The notes under the pieces: generated by a model
Seen by the model: the letters and a program-made list of their open reading frames with translations, nothing else
Databases searched by the model: none
What the model was told of the DNA's origin: nothing
Part shown: positions 28,594 to 37,445 of the stretch, one piece after another
How the letters are laid out: each line of letters starts with the position of its first letter
Numbering within the stretch: position 1 is the stretch's first letter
Source of the DNA: a virus
Virus record (IMG/VR): IMGVR_UViG_3300030519_000023
Location: 1 to 53,315 of that record
Length of the DNA: 53,315 nucleotides
Strand: one strand, 5' to 3'
Made by a program: the position numbers and the translations under genes

Positions 28594-30135
28594 GTGGGTG
28601 CCTATCACGACGTAGCGTTTTATACCTTCGAGATTTGGGATTCAAACCTCATCGGACAGGCTTCGCAAGCGGATCTTGCGGACGCCTTCTCCCAATCCGT
28701 CACCCTTCGGCTGGCCCCCCAGGCGTTCACCGCTGAACAGGGGTTCAGGGCCGACTTCGGGATCGACCTCGCAGGCAACCCCGTGATCGTGGAAGCCGGG
28801 TTTGCCCCGGGCCGGTGGACCATGCGGGGCGTCTTTGGCGTCGGTCAACAAGGGTTGAGGGATTTGGCCTCCAATTATGACCAGGGGCTTATCACCTTCG
28901 GGCTCGATAATCGCCTTGCCCTTCGGGCTCTTTTTCAGAATTATGCCGACTCCAACGCTGCGCTTCTAGCCCAGCAAAAACCTCTTTTGAAGATGGTTTT
29001 CATGGCCCAGTCGGGCGGCCCTTCGGAATGGAAAAACGAGGTATGGTGGATCCTTCCGGTCGGGATGCCAACCGATGACCGGACGGCCTCCAAGCCCCTG
29101 GATTGGTCCTACTCCCTCACCTTCTGGGCCCTCCAGCGGGTGGATCAGGTAGTGGCCCTTTCGGACCAGCTCAATGGAATGTCGATCACCGGGCTCCTGG
29201 CCGCGATCAAGGCTATCACCGCCGAGATTCAAAGCATCCAGACCCTGATGAATATCAGCCAGTGGCCCATCGTCCAGACCATCCAGGGAATCATCACGGC
29301 GGTCCAGGGGGCGATCAATGCGGCCCAGAATCTCAGCGCCACCGTTTCGGCCGACACCCAGGGAGTCGCGGACCTCCTCCGCACCGCCGCCTTTGCGGTC
29401 TCCTCTCTGACCCAGACCGTCGTCAATGCCACGACGCTCCCCGTCCAGGCCAAGCAGGATCTCATCTGCGCCCTGACCAGCATGAGGATCGCCATCGGCG
29501 GGGCTCTCCTGCCCATCACCACCAATGGCGCCCTTACCATCGCCCCGACGCCCCCGTCCCCTGTCCCGGTCATCCCCGGGCGGGACCTCCGGCAGATTGC
29601 CGCCACCGTCCTCGGCGACGAGTCGGCATGGTCCACCATCGCTGCCCTGAACAACCTGGTCTACCCCTTCGTCTCCTGGCCGGCGCAAGGCGGCTCCCCA
29701 GCTCTTTCGAGCGGATTGGTCCCCGGTATCGTCGCGGCCCCCGGCGCCATCCTCTCGGTCCCCTCTGCCGCCCAGGCTGAAATCTTGGACCCGGTAGGGC
29801 TCGACCTGGACCCGGACGGTGGGGACTTTCTGGTTGGGAGCCTCCAGAACCTCGTCAATGCTCTCAATCGTCGGCTCAATACGCCCCTCGGCTACCTGCC
29901 CCAGCATCCCTCCTACGGCTCCTTGCTCTACGCCTACCTGGGCAAGGGCTTGACCGTGGACAACGCTCTGGCTATCCGGGGCGCCGTCGCCCAGACCCTG
30001 CTCCGCGACCCCCGCGTGACGGCGGTGACCCAGGTGACCGTGGCCTGTGATAGCACGACGGGGATTATCACCCCCACCGCAACCGTTCAAACCATCCTCG
30101 GCCCGGCCAGTTTCGCCGTGACCGGCGGTTCGTAA
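28594..30135 (+). CDS. baseplate protein: LysM plus gp25-like domains
   Basis: The product has 513 residues, starts at GTG with GGGAG upstream. The N-terminal 200 residues form a beta-rich tail domain. A helical coiled segment (residues about 200-270) follows. The region near 325-360 (GRDLRQIAATVLGDESAW, AALNNL) matches a LysM fold, which binds peptidoglycan or acts as a baseplate hub adapter. The last about 110 residues (ALNRRLNTPLGYLPQHPSYG, then an iterated-strand end) match the gp25/XkdS wedge type. The combination is compatible with a fused baseplate wedge and hub adapter. It is followed immediately by the baseplate J-like gene. Confidence 0.75.
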   Translation: MGAYHDVAFYTFEIWDSNLIGQASQADLADAFSQSVTLRLAPQAFTAEQGFRADFGIDLAGNPVIVEAGFAPGRWTMRGVFGVGQQGLRDLASNYDQGLITFGLDNRLALRALFQNYADSNAALLAQQKPLLKMVFMAQSGGPSEWKNEVWWILPVGMPTDDRTASKPLDWSYSLTFWALQRVDQVVALSDQLNGMSITGLLAAIKAITAEIQSIQTLMNISQWPIVQTIQGIITAVQGAINAAQNLSATVSADTQGVADLLRTAAFAVSSLTQTVVNATTLPVQAKQDLICALTSMRIAIGGALLPITTNGALTIAPTPPSPVPVIPGRDLRQIAATVLGDESAWSTIAALNNLVYPFVSWPAQGGSPALSSGLVPGIVAAPGAILSVPSAAQAEILDPVGLDLDPDGGDFLVGSLQNLVNALNRRLNTPLGYLPQHPSYGSLLYAYLGKGLTVDNALAIRGAVAQTLLRDPRVTAVTQVTVACDSTTGIITPTATVQTILGPASFAVTGGS

Positions 30136-30144
30136 GGTGACCCC

Positions 30145-31416
30145 ATGACTGCATCCGCCTTCCAGGTCCGCGACTGGACCAGCTACACCCAGACCATGGC
30201 CTCGTGGATCGCCTCCAACCCGGGGCTGGTCCCGGGCTTCAATATGCCCTCCGACATGCAGACCGGATCCCTGGAGCGGGCCCACCTGGAGGCCATCGCC
30301 GTGGTCATGGAGGACTATGACGTGCGGGCAGACGGGGCCGTCGAATACGCCATCAACAACGCCGTCTACAATGCCTTCGGGTTCCCGGCCCTCTCTGCCA
30401 TTGCCTCTACTAGCGCCGTCGTCTTCTCCGCCCTGGTCGCGCCGGCCGTGAACATCGACATCCCCACGGGGACCAAGGTCGCCACGGCTTCAGGCGTCCA
30501 GTTCGTGACCATCCAGGACGCGACCCTCTCGGCCGGCGCCTTCAGCTCGGCAGCCGTCCCCGTCCAGGCGGCCACCCCGGGGGTCGCCGGGAACGTCCCG
30601 GCCGCCTCTCTCGCCCGGATCCTCTATCCCATTGCCGGGATTGATTCAGTCACCAACGGCCAGGCTACCGTGGGCGGGGCCGACGCGGAAACGGACGCGG
30701 CCAGGTCCGTCCGGTTCCAGAGCTGGATCAATACCCTGGTCCGGGGCACCAAGGAGGCCCTGGAATATGCTGCCATCAACGCCTCGGGCGCCTCCGTCGT
30801 GGATGCCCTTGCTGTCGAGCCTTTCCTTCTAATCCCGGCCCCGGCCGCTTTCGGGAACGTCTGGCTGTTCATTGACGACGGCCTCGGCACCGGAACCTTC
30901 ACCCCCCTCCTGGCCAACGGAACCATCGCCACCGCGACCTCCACCTCTCCGGTGACCGTCTCCAACCAGACCCTGATCGCCAAGGTTCTCAATGGGGGAC
31001 TGGGCCCGAATAACACCTTCATTCCGGGCTGGAAGGCCGCCGGAATTTCGGTGACCCTCAAGCCGGTCCCGCTATGCCCGGTCTACCTGACGGCTGCCGT
31101 GACGACCGCGACGAGCGCCAAAGGCAGGTTTGCGGCCATCCAGACCGCCCTGACCAATGCCGCCCTGACGGTGTTCAACTCCGTGACCATCGGCGAGACA
31201 GTGAGTTTCCACCAGCTCCTGGTCGCCCTCTCCATCGCCGACCCGGACATCATGAGCGTCAATCTCCAGATGGGAACCGCCCCGGGCTCCTACATCGCCC
31301 CCGGCATCGACATCGCATGGAACCCGAATGACCCGATTCAGGTTGGGTCCAGGTTCACCATGGAGAACGGGCTGGCCAGCGACAACAACACCTATCCCCT
31401 CTGGAACCTCTCATGA
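30145..31416 (+). CDS. baseplate J-like protein
   Basis: This 423-residue protein has the size and order (after a gp25-like gene, before hub and spike) of the baseplate J / gp6-type wedge family. Typical parts include an N-terminal helical segment with SLERAHLEAIAVVMEDYD, a central beta domain with IDIPTGTKVATASGVQF, then GGADAETDAARSVRFQSWIN and GTKEALEYAAI. Wedge subunits connect fibres and the central hub and change shape on sheath contraction. Its 3' end overlaps the hub gene by four bases (ATGA). Confidence 0.85.
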   Translation: MTASAFQVRDWTSYTQTMASWIASNPGLVPGFNMPSDMQTGSLERAHLEAIAVVMEDYDVRADGAVEYAINNAVYNAFGFPALSAIASTSAVVFSALVAPAVNIDIPTGTKVATASGVQFVTIQDATLSAGAFSSAAVPVQAATPGVAGNVPAASLARILYPIAGIDSVTNGQATVGGADAETDAARSVRFQSWINTLVRGTKEALEYAAINASGASVVDALAVEPFLLIPAPAAFGNVWLFIDDGLGTGTFTPLLANGTIATATSTSPVTVSNQTLIAKVLNGGLGPNNTFIPGWKAAGISVTLKPVPLCPVYLTAAVTTATSAKGRFAAIQTALTNAALTVFNSVTIGETVSFHQLLVALSIADPDIMSVNLQMGTAPGSYIAPGIDIAWNPNDPIQVGSRFTMENGLASDNNTYPLWNLS

Positions 31417-33467
31417 CCGCAACCCATTACGGCGTCCAGGTCCGGGTCTATCTGGATTCAGTAGGGGCCATCATCCAGCAGGGGGTGGACCGGACCTATT
31501 CCCTCAAGATGCTGGAAACCGGGACTTCATTCACCGACGAGAACGGAAAGGTCTATTCGGATCCCATTGGGATTTCGGCCATCGACACCACCGAGAACAT
31601 GCGGGGGCACTCAGCCGGGCTCTCGCTCATGATGGGCACCATCGGGTCCATGCTTCGGACCCGGGTGGAATGCCAGGACTGCTTGAGAATCGAGGCCAAT
31701 ACTGGCGCCGGCTGGCGATGCCTATTCGACGGATTCATCTCCGGGGCCTCCTGGTCCCGCACCTCCACTGTTCGGGGCTACTCCTGGCGGCTCCAGCTTC
31801 ACGCCGAAGGGCTCCAGCGACTATTCCAACAGGGATGGCTCAACTGGCGCGGCGCCCTGGCGGCCGGGGCATCGGACATCCTGACGGCCCAGGGAATCCA
31901 GATTCTGAACAATCTCACCCGGGACAACCTTTTCACCAACCCCCAGAAGTTCATCGGAATGCTCCTGAATTTTGGGGTTTCAGACCTCATGGGGCTCACC
32001 GGGAGGGACGGGAATCCCATCGCTCTCAACCAGTATTGGCAGCTCGGGAACTACGGCGCCACGGCCGGCGGAGAGCCTGACTTTGATGCATCCACCCCCA
32101 TATGGACGAATTCGATGGGGCTCCAGCTTTCCGCCGTCCTCTACTCCTACCTGGAGGCAGAGGGGCCCCTGTGGCAGACCATCGTCAACTGCTCCGAGCC
32201 GGAACTGCACGAGCTTTTTGTGACCTACCTACCCCTGGGTGGAGACGACTCGAACTCCGAAGTCCCGACCGTGGTCTTCCGTCCCATTCCTTTTCCTGGC
32301 CAGGCGGGCGACCCAGCCGAGGGCCAGGCTATGCCGGCGGGGATGTCCTATCCCGACGATTCTGGTTGGAGTGCCCTCCCGGTGCTTCTCCTGGGCGGGA
32401 CTGATGGTCCGGCCCCCCTCAGCGTCTCTGCGTCCAAAAGCGATGCGGAGCGGAAAAATATGTTCGTCTGGTCGATGTCCACGGCCCTGGACGGGGACCA
32501 GAATTCCATTCTCGGGTTCAAGATGATGCTGGGCTACTACCTGGACCAGAATTCCCTTCGCCGGTATGGGTTCTGTTCTGACCAGATCACCACCAACGTC
32601 TACGACCGAAAGAATGCCGACTGGCTTGGGCAACAGATTCCCCGCGTCCTGGGCCGGGCCGCCTTTCAGCGGGCCGCCCTCCCCTACCTCTGGACCCACC
32701 AGCGCCACTACCCCCTCCTGCCCGGGGCCCGCGCCGGGACGGTCCTTCAAGACTCGACCGACGGGATCTGTGGCTACATCACCTCGGTCTCCCACCAGAT
32801 ACAGGCAGGGGATCCCGGGTCATTCCGGGCCGCAACCACTCTCCAGGTCGAGCGGGTGGTAGAAGGTGCAGATGCTCCGGTCACCCAAAGTTCCTATCCT
32901 GATGCCGTCCGGGAATACCTCTGGGACCTCCAGCATTTCGATTACAAGCCCGAGGACAACCCGGCAATCCAGGCCATCGTCTACAGCGAGAAGGGGAACC
33001 CTACTCCGGCCAAGGGGTTCAACCGGGTTGAGCCATGGACGGGGGCCATCGTGGTTCCGGCCGGAGGGGGGCTGGGAGCCCTCCGAATGCGCGGGGTCCG
33101 GTGTGGCGTCCACAAGGCCGTGGATTATTCGATGCCCGTCGGAACCCCCCTGGTTGCTCCCTGTGATGGGCAGTTTTTGGGGTGCTTCACTCAGAAAGAT
33201 TCCACCGGGAACATGATCGGGGCTGGACAGTATGTCCGCTTCCTTGCCGACGATGGAACCCATCATATGTTCGCCCACCTGTCCGTCTTTCCAACCCTTG
33301 CTGCGGGGGCCCGGGTCCTCTGTGGCGTTACAGGACTTGGGGTCACCGGGATCACCGGCCACACGACCGGGCCGCACCTCCACTGGCAAGTCCTCCAGAA
33401 TCTTGGAGGGAAAGACCGAGTGCTGGACCCCCAGGCTTGGCTTGCAGGACAAGGAGCCCCGCTATGA
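31413..33467 (+). CDS. tail hub with M23 peptidase domain
   Basis: This 684-residue protein is coupled to the J-like gene by an ATGA overlap. Residues 1-530 are compatible with a gpD/gp27-type hub, a central part of the contractile tail tip. The C-terminal about 140 residues form a LytM/M23 zinc endopeptidase: the HKAVDYS motif near 566 supplies the first His and Asp ligands, MFAHLSVF follows, and GPHLHW near 655 gives the final His ligand. This should cut peptide cross-links to let the tail tube cross the wall. The residues expected for zinc binding and catalysis are present. The fusion places the lytic activity at the tail tip. Confidence 0.85.
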   Translation: MTATHYGVQVRVYLDSVGAIIQQGVDRTYSLKMLETGTSFTDENGKVYSDPIGISAIDTTENMRGHSAGLSLMMGTIGSMLRTRVECQDCLRIEANTGAGWRCLFDGFISGASWSRTSTVRGYSWRLQLHAEGLQRLFQQGWLNWRGALAAGASDILTAQGIQILNNLTRDNLFTNPQKFIGMLLNFGVSDLMGLTGRDGNPIALNQYWQLGNYGATAGGEPDFDASTPIWTNSMGLQLSAVLYSYLEAEGPLWQTIVNCSEPELHELFVTYLPLGGDDSNSEVPTVVFRPIPFPGQAGDPAEGQAMPAGMSYPDDSGWSALPVLLLGGTDGPAPLSVSASKSDAERKNMFVWSMSTALDGDQNSILGFKMMLGYYLDQNSLRRYGFCSDQITTNVYDRKNADWLGQQIPRVLGRAAFQRAALPYLWTHQRHYPLLPGARAGTVLQDSTDGICGYITSVSHQIQAGDPGSFRAATTLQVERVVEGADAPVTQSSYPDAVREYLWDLQHFDYKPEDNPAIQAIVYSEKGNPTPAKGFNRVEPWTGAIVVPAGGGLGALRMRGVRCGVHKAVDYSMPVGTPLVAPCDGQFLGCFTQKDSTGNMIGAGQYVRFLADDGTHHMFAHLSVFPTLAAGARVLCGVTGLGVTGITGHTTGPHLHWQVLQNLGGKDRVLDPQAWLAGQGAPL

Positions 33468-34471
33468 TGGGTGCCAATCTCGCCGTCGTTCATGCCCAGG
33501 TCCCCGAGCGCAACGGGGTCCAGGTGACGTGGCGCAACCTCCAATTTCAGGGGGCCCCAAACCCGTCGGATGAGGGATATGGTTTCGTGCGGGTCGGCAG
33601 CCAGCGGGCCCACCCGGCCCTCGGCATGGAAACCGACCTTCCTGCCGTTGGAGAACTCGGCCTGGTCCTCACCCTGGACGAGGAAGTGAGCATTTGGGTC
33701 TGCTCGGTGCCATGGCAGGACAACAACGCCATTTCGCCGGGCCTCACCCTGAAACGGCACGATTCGGGGGTCATCTCCCAGATCAACGCGTCCGGGGAGT
33801 GCCAGCTCGATTTTCCGGGCGGAATCTGCATCCGCACCACCATCGCCGACGAGCCCCTGATCATCCCCACGGGGAGCAACATCAAAGACCTGGGAGCCAG
33901 CACCACCAACTGGATGGCCATCGACCACCCTTCTGGCCTGTCCCTAAAGATCAGTCCCCTCGGTGACGTGGACATCACCGGGGCCAACGGGATCTCTATG
34001 TCGGCCGTGGCGCCCATCTCCATCCAGGGCTTCGGGACGTTCAATCTGTCCACCCTTCCCATGGCCGACAATCCCAACGCTGCCCTGGACTGGGGAACGG
34101 GCCCGAACGGCACCGGAATGGTCCAGCCGGTTTTGGATGTCACCGTCAATTCCGGCGGCAAGCTTATCCTGACCAGCGCCGGGGATACCGACATCACCGC
34201 GACGGGGGCACTCAATATCACTTCCACCGGGACAGCCACCCTCCACTCCGGCGGAAGCCTGAATCTGAACGCCACGGGTACCGTCAACCTCCAGGGCGGC
34301 GGGGTGCAGTTCGCCATGGCCGCCATCGTGGACTGGGCTACCTCCCATACCCACTCCGTCTCCGGCACCAGCGCCACGGGCGGGGCCGTCACGGGAACGG
34401 CCGCCGCCGCCTCCACACCACCCTCTGCGGCCTGCAAGTCGTCCAGTGCCCTCCAGGGCCTCCACGCATGA
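33464..34471 (+). CDS. baseplate spike (gpV/gp45-like)
   Basis: This 335-residue protein has AAGGAG seven bases upstream, and its ATG overlaps the hub stop. The N-terminal 110 residues resemble the OB-like domain of spike proteins. The rest is a Gly/Thr/Ser-rich repeat (SGGKLILTSAGDTDITATGA, HSGGSLNLNATGTVNLQGGG) typical of a beta-helical needle. The tail contains SHTHSVSG, a His pattern like metal-binding spike tips. It would form the puncturing tip under the hub. Four bases overlap with the next gene. Confidence 0.85.
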   Translation: MMGANLAVVHAQVPERNGVQVTWRNLQFQGAPNPSDEGYGFVRVGSQRAHPALGMETDLPAVGELGLVLTLDEEVSIWVCSVPWQDNNAISPGLTLKRHDSGVISQINASGECQLDFPGGICIRTTIADEPLIIPTGSNIKDLGASTTNWMAIDHPSGLSLKISPLGDVDITGANGISMSAVAPISIQGFGTFNLSTLPMADNPNAALDWGTGPNGTGMVQPVLDVTVNSGGKLILTSAGDTDITATGALNITSTGTATLHSGGSLNLNATGTVNLQGGGVQFAMAAIVDWATSHTHSVSGTSATGGAVTGTAAAASTPPSAACKSSSALQGLHA

Positions 34472-35301
34472 CGGACTTCTTCCTGACCCTCCCCAACGGG
34501 CTCCTGGACGCCTTGAAGCCCGAGATTCTCGCCATAGCCACCATGGTCCCGGATGAATTCGTCAATCTGGCCCATGCTGTCGGCGTGACGGCCTACGACG
34601 CCAAGGACAAATACGAGGGATACCTGGCCGGGGGCGCCATACCCGGCCGGGGCCAACTCAAGAAACCGGCGATCCTCAAGGGGCAAACCATCTGCCGCCC
34701 CCTGAATGCAATGGCTTGGTCCATCGGCCACGAGGACGACGCGGCCAAACGGATCGAGGAAGGGTCGCCGGAATACGACATGAAGAAGTCCCTTGCCACG
34801 GCGCCGAAGGCTCGGACAGCAAAAGACGGGTCGAAATACCTAATCATCCCCTTTCGCCACGGGATCCCTGGCACCCGAGGAATGCCGGCCATGCCCAAAG
34901 CTGTTTATAAGCTGGCCAAGGCAATGAGCTTCAGCCATCACCTGGGAGTGGTCGGCAGCCGTCTTTCCGCCACCGGCCACCAGGTCCCGCTCTTTGGCTA
35001 CCAGTGGGGTGACCGCTTAGGCAAGGGCCTGGCGCCCAAGTCGAAGCCCTGGCATGTGACCGACCCCTATGCCGGAATGGTCCGGTTCAAGGACGCCACC
35101 AAGGCCAAGACTGCCGCCGGATACATCACCTTCCGGGTCATGAGCGAGAAGTCTGCCGCCCGGTCATGGATCCGCCCGGCCCAGCCCGGCCTGTTTCCCC
35201 TGGAAACCGCCATGGAGCAAGCATGGGATGAAAACGTCCCCTACCTGGAAGCCGCCCTTTGGGAGGACATCCAGGTGAAGTGGGGCGTTCAGTCCGACTA
35301 G
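34468..35301 (+). CDS. baseplate-region protein, 277 residues
   Basis: The ATG overlaps the spike stop. Distinct pieces are KYEGYLAGGAIPGRGQLKKP, a basic middle with AKDGSKYLIIPFRHG, and MPKAVYKLAKAMSFSHHLG. The KYLIIPFRHG pattern is seen in phage head or tail proteins without a fixed role. It is the last gene of the plus-strand structural run and ends tail to tail with the fibre gene, the two stop codons sharing the palindrome CTAG. No enzyme motif is seen. Confidence 0.65.
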   Translation: MTDFFLTLPNGLLDALKPEILAIATMVPDEFVNLAHAVGVTAYDAKDKYEGYLAGGAIPGRGQLKKPAILKGQTICRPLNAMAWSIGHEDDAAKRIEEGSPEYDMKKSLATAPKARTAKDGSKYLIIPFRHGIPGTRGMPAMPKAVYKLAKAMSFSHHLGVVGSRLSATGHQVPLFGYQWGDRLGKGLAPKSKPWHVTDPYAGMVRFKDATKAKTAAGYITFRVMSEKSAARSWIRPAQPGLFPLETAMEQAWDENVPYLEAALWEDIQVKWGVQSD

Positions 35302-36587
35302 GTTTTGATGATGTAGAACAGGGCCACCCAGGGCGGCATGGTGTTGTGGGGCAGTCCGCCGCCAACATCGGTCATGGCGAGAGGCGGAGTGACGATGTTC
35401 AACTCCGTTCCAGACAGGTTGGTGTCATATCCCGCCGCCGTGGTCGTATCTTGCCCGGCAACAGAAATAGGGATCAGGCCATAACCAGTTCCGGTTCCAG
35501 TATTAGCAGGAGTGTGGTCATGGCTCGGCATCTGGGTCTTGGCGAGGGTGTTCTGTTCCTTGCCGTCAGAATTACCAAGGGCGTTGGTGTGCCCCGGAGT
35601 GTTGAGACCATCATCGCTGAGGCCCTGGGCAACCGGGGCATTGCTGGCGCCCAGGACGAACTGGCCCTGGAGGTTGGGAACCTTGAAATTCCCACCGCTG
35701 CCACCGAATATCGTTCCAATCGCGGCAAAAAGGGCGGGATAGGTGGCCGTCGGATAGGTCGTTCCATCGCAGAGAAGGTATCCAGCCGGAGCAATCGCCC
35801 CCGCGAAAGCGATCACTGAACCAGAGGGCTCGGACCCGTTGGTTCCGTTGGTTCCATTGGTTCCGTTGGTTCCGTTCGCGCCGGCCGCTCCAGTCGCGCC
35901 GGTCGCCCCCGGGACGCCCTGGATGCCCTGGGGCCCGGTCGCGCCCGGAGTAAGGCTGATGTTTCGGAAATGGGCATCCAGGCTTCCGAAGGTCTCCCGG
36001 GCGGTGATGATTTCCTGGAGGTAGGGATAGATGCTGGACCAGCGGCAGTCGGTCGGGATATAGGCGGATACCGTGGGAGTTCCACCACCGGTCGCCGGTA
36101 CGCTGACCTGAGCCAAGACGACCGGGGCCCCTCCGGTTCCATTGGGGCCCGAGTAGGAGGCCGCCAGAGTCGGAGGCACAGGGCTGGCTGCCGGAACACC
36201 TTCGACCACCAGGTAGTAGGGATACATACTGGCGTCCATGAACGCATTCGGCTGGCCGTTGGTCATGCAGTCGCCGAGGGTGCTGGCATCAACCCACTGG
36301 TGGCAGCCAACTAAGAGGTCAATCCGAGGCAGGGCACTGGCCGCCGGGACGGTGAAGTTGACCGGTGCATCCTCCTTGATGGTGCCGCGCCCCTGGGCAT
36401 CCGACCCGACCTCGCGCCAGACGAAGGTGTTCCGGTCACCGCCCGGGTTGATCGTCGCGGTCCAGGGCCCGGTCCCGGCAATGGTCAAGGCGCCCATCTC
36501 GAAGACCCCGGCCGGGAGCGGAACCGCCCGCTGAATAGAGTTGTCCGAAACCATCTCACCGAAAAGAATGCTTAATTGAGTCGCCAT
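35298..36587 (-). CDS. tail fibre with collagen-like stalk and collar domain
   Basis: The protein has 429 residues. An N-terminal baseplate-attachment part (about 1-200) is followed by a collagen-like stretch of Gly-x-y triplets (about 212-250: GATGPQGIQGVPGATGATG and four NGT repeats). Then comes a phage tail collar domain (PAGYLLCDGTTYPTATYPAL, GGNFKVPNLQGQFVLG) and a distal Gly/Thr-rich tip with PSHDHTPAN, ending PPWVALFYIIKT. Such fibres bind the host surface. The ATG is behind GGAG. It is the last gene of a three-gene minus-strand tail unit, convergent with the 277-residue gene. Confidence 0.88.
   Translation of the reverse strand: MATQLSILFGEMVSDNSIQRAVPLPAGVFEMGALTIAGTGPWTATINPGGDRNTFVWREVGSDAQGRGTIKEDAPVNFTVPAASALPRIDLLVGCHQWVDASTLGDCMTNGQPNAFMDASMYPYYLVVEGVPAASPVPPTLAASYSGPNGTGGAPVVLAQVSVPATGGGTPTVSAYIPTDCRWSSIYPYLQEIITARETFGSLDAHFRNISLTPGATGPQGIQGVPGATGATGAAGANGTNGTNGTNGTNGSEPSGSVIAFAGAIAPAGYLLCDGTTYPTATYPALFAAIGTIFGGSGGNFKVPNLQGQFVLGASNAPVAQGLSDDGLNTPGHTNALGNSDGKEQNTLAKTQMPSHDHTPANTGTGTGYGLIPISVAGQDTTTAAGYDTNLSGTELNIVTPPLAMTDVGGGLPHNTMPPWVALFYIIKT
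35836..35871 (-). repeat. 9-base tandem repeat in the fibre gene
   Basis: Four units of CCGTTGGTT, one with a single change, encode consecutive Asn-Gly-Thr triplets of the collagen-like stalk. In-frame gain or loss of units would change stalk length without breaking the gene. Confidence 0.75.
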
Positions 36588-36596
36588 GGGCTCCGC

Positions 36597-37445
36597 CTAT
36601 GCAATGGGGTAGTCGTTTCGTTCCTGGAGCTGGAGGGCACTCTGGACGGTCACGGTCATGTTCGCGGTCACAAGGAAAGCCGGGACGCCCAGAGCCTCAA
36701 AGTCCTCACCCTCGCGGTAGCTGATGGTCGGGTCTCCCCAGCCAAGGGTCCGGGCGGTATCCATAACCACCTCCATGGCTCCTCCCATCCATGGGCCCAG
36801 GGCCGACCGCTGTTCCGGGGTCTCGCACCAGCCGATGATGGAAAGCTGGAGGGTCCAGAGCTTGCCCTTGGTCAGGTTGTTGACGAAGGCTCCGGTCATG
36901 ACGCCCTGCATCATGTCCCCGACCATCACCCCCATGGGCACCAGGCCGTCGACCTGGACATTGATCATCGGCCAGCCGTGGGTATCCCGAGGGAAGGCCC
37001 GGGTGACCCGGAGAATTTTTCCCGGGAGGGGCTGGACGGTCGTTGCCACGTCCTTGATCCGATCCACCACCCAGTCCGCATCCCATGGGAATTCCCAGGT
37101 AAAGGCCGGGTTCAGGTTGTAGCCCGACTGGGAAACCCCGGTATCCCAAACGCCACCGGACTGAGTGAAGACGGTCAGAACGATCCCATTGGTCATCGGG
37201 GCGCCCCAGAAGGGAGCCACGGTCCCGCCCCCGTTGGGGGAATGGGCATGGGTGACGGTGGCAAAGACCGGAAGGGGGATGTTGATCTGGACCAGGGCCG
37301 GGTTGGGGTCGTTGTAGGCGATGGCAGCCACGGGCCCGATAAAGGCAACGATGGCCTCCACCTGGGCCTGGAGCTGGACCTCAACGATTCCAGCCCCACC
37401 GATGGCGAGGGGCGTCAGGGTCACAGCAGAGGCAGATAGGCTCAT
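36597..37445 (-). CDS. tail protein of the fibre operon, 282 residues
   Basis: It starts MSLSASAVTLTPLAIGG, with its ATG overlapping the stop of the 301-residue gene. It is beta-rich and full of aromatic residues (TWEFPWDADWVVDRIKDVA, GWPMINVQVDGLVPMG). The C-terminal segment with LTANMTVTVQ-like strands looks structural. It sits between a gpI-like tail protein and the fibre, so it is likely a baseplate or fibre-attachment subunit. No domain is recognised. Confidence 0.65.
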   Translation of the reverse strand: MSLSASAVTLTPLAIGGAGIVEVQLQAQVEAIVAFIGPVAAIAYNDPNPALVQINIPLPVFATVTHAHSPNGGGTVAPFWGAPMTNGIVLTVFTQSGGVWDTGVSQSGYNLNPAFTWEFPWDADWVVDRIKDVATTVQPLPGKILRVTRAFPRDTHGWPMINVQVDGLVPMGVMVGDMMQGVMTGAFVNNLTKGKLWTLQLSIIGWCETPEQRSALGPWMGGAMEVVMDTARTLGWGDPTISYREGEDFEALGVPAFLVTANMTVTVQSALQLQERNDYPIA

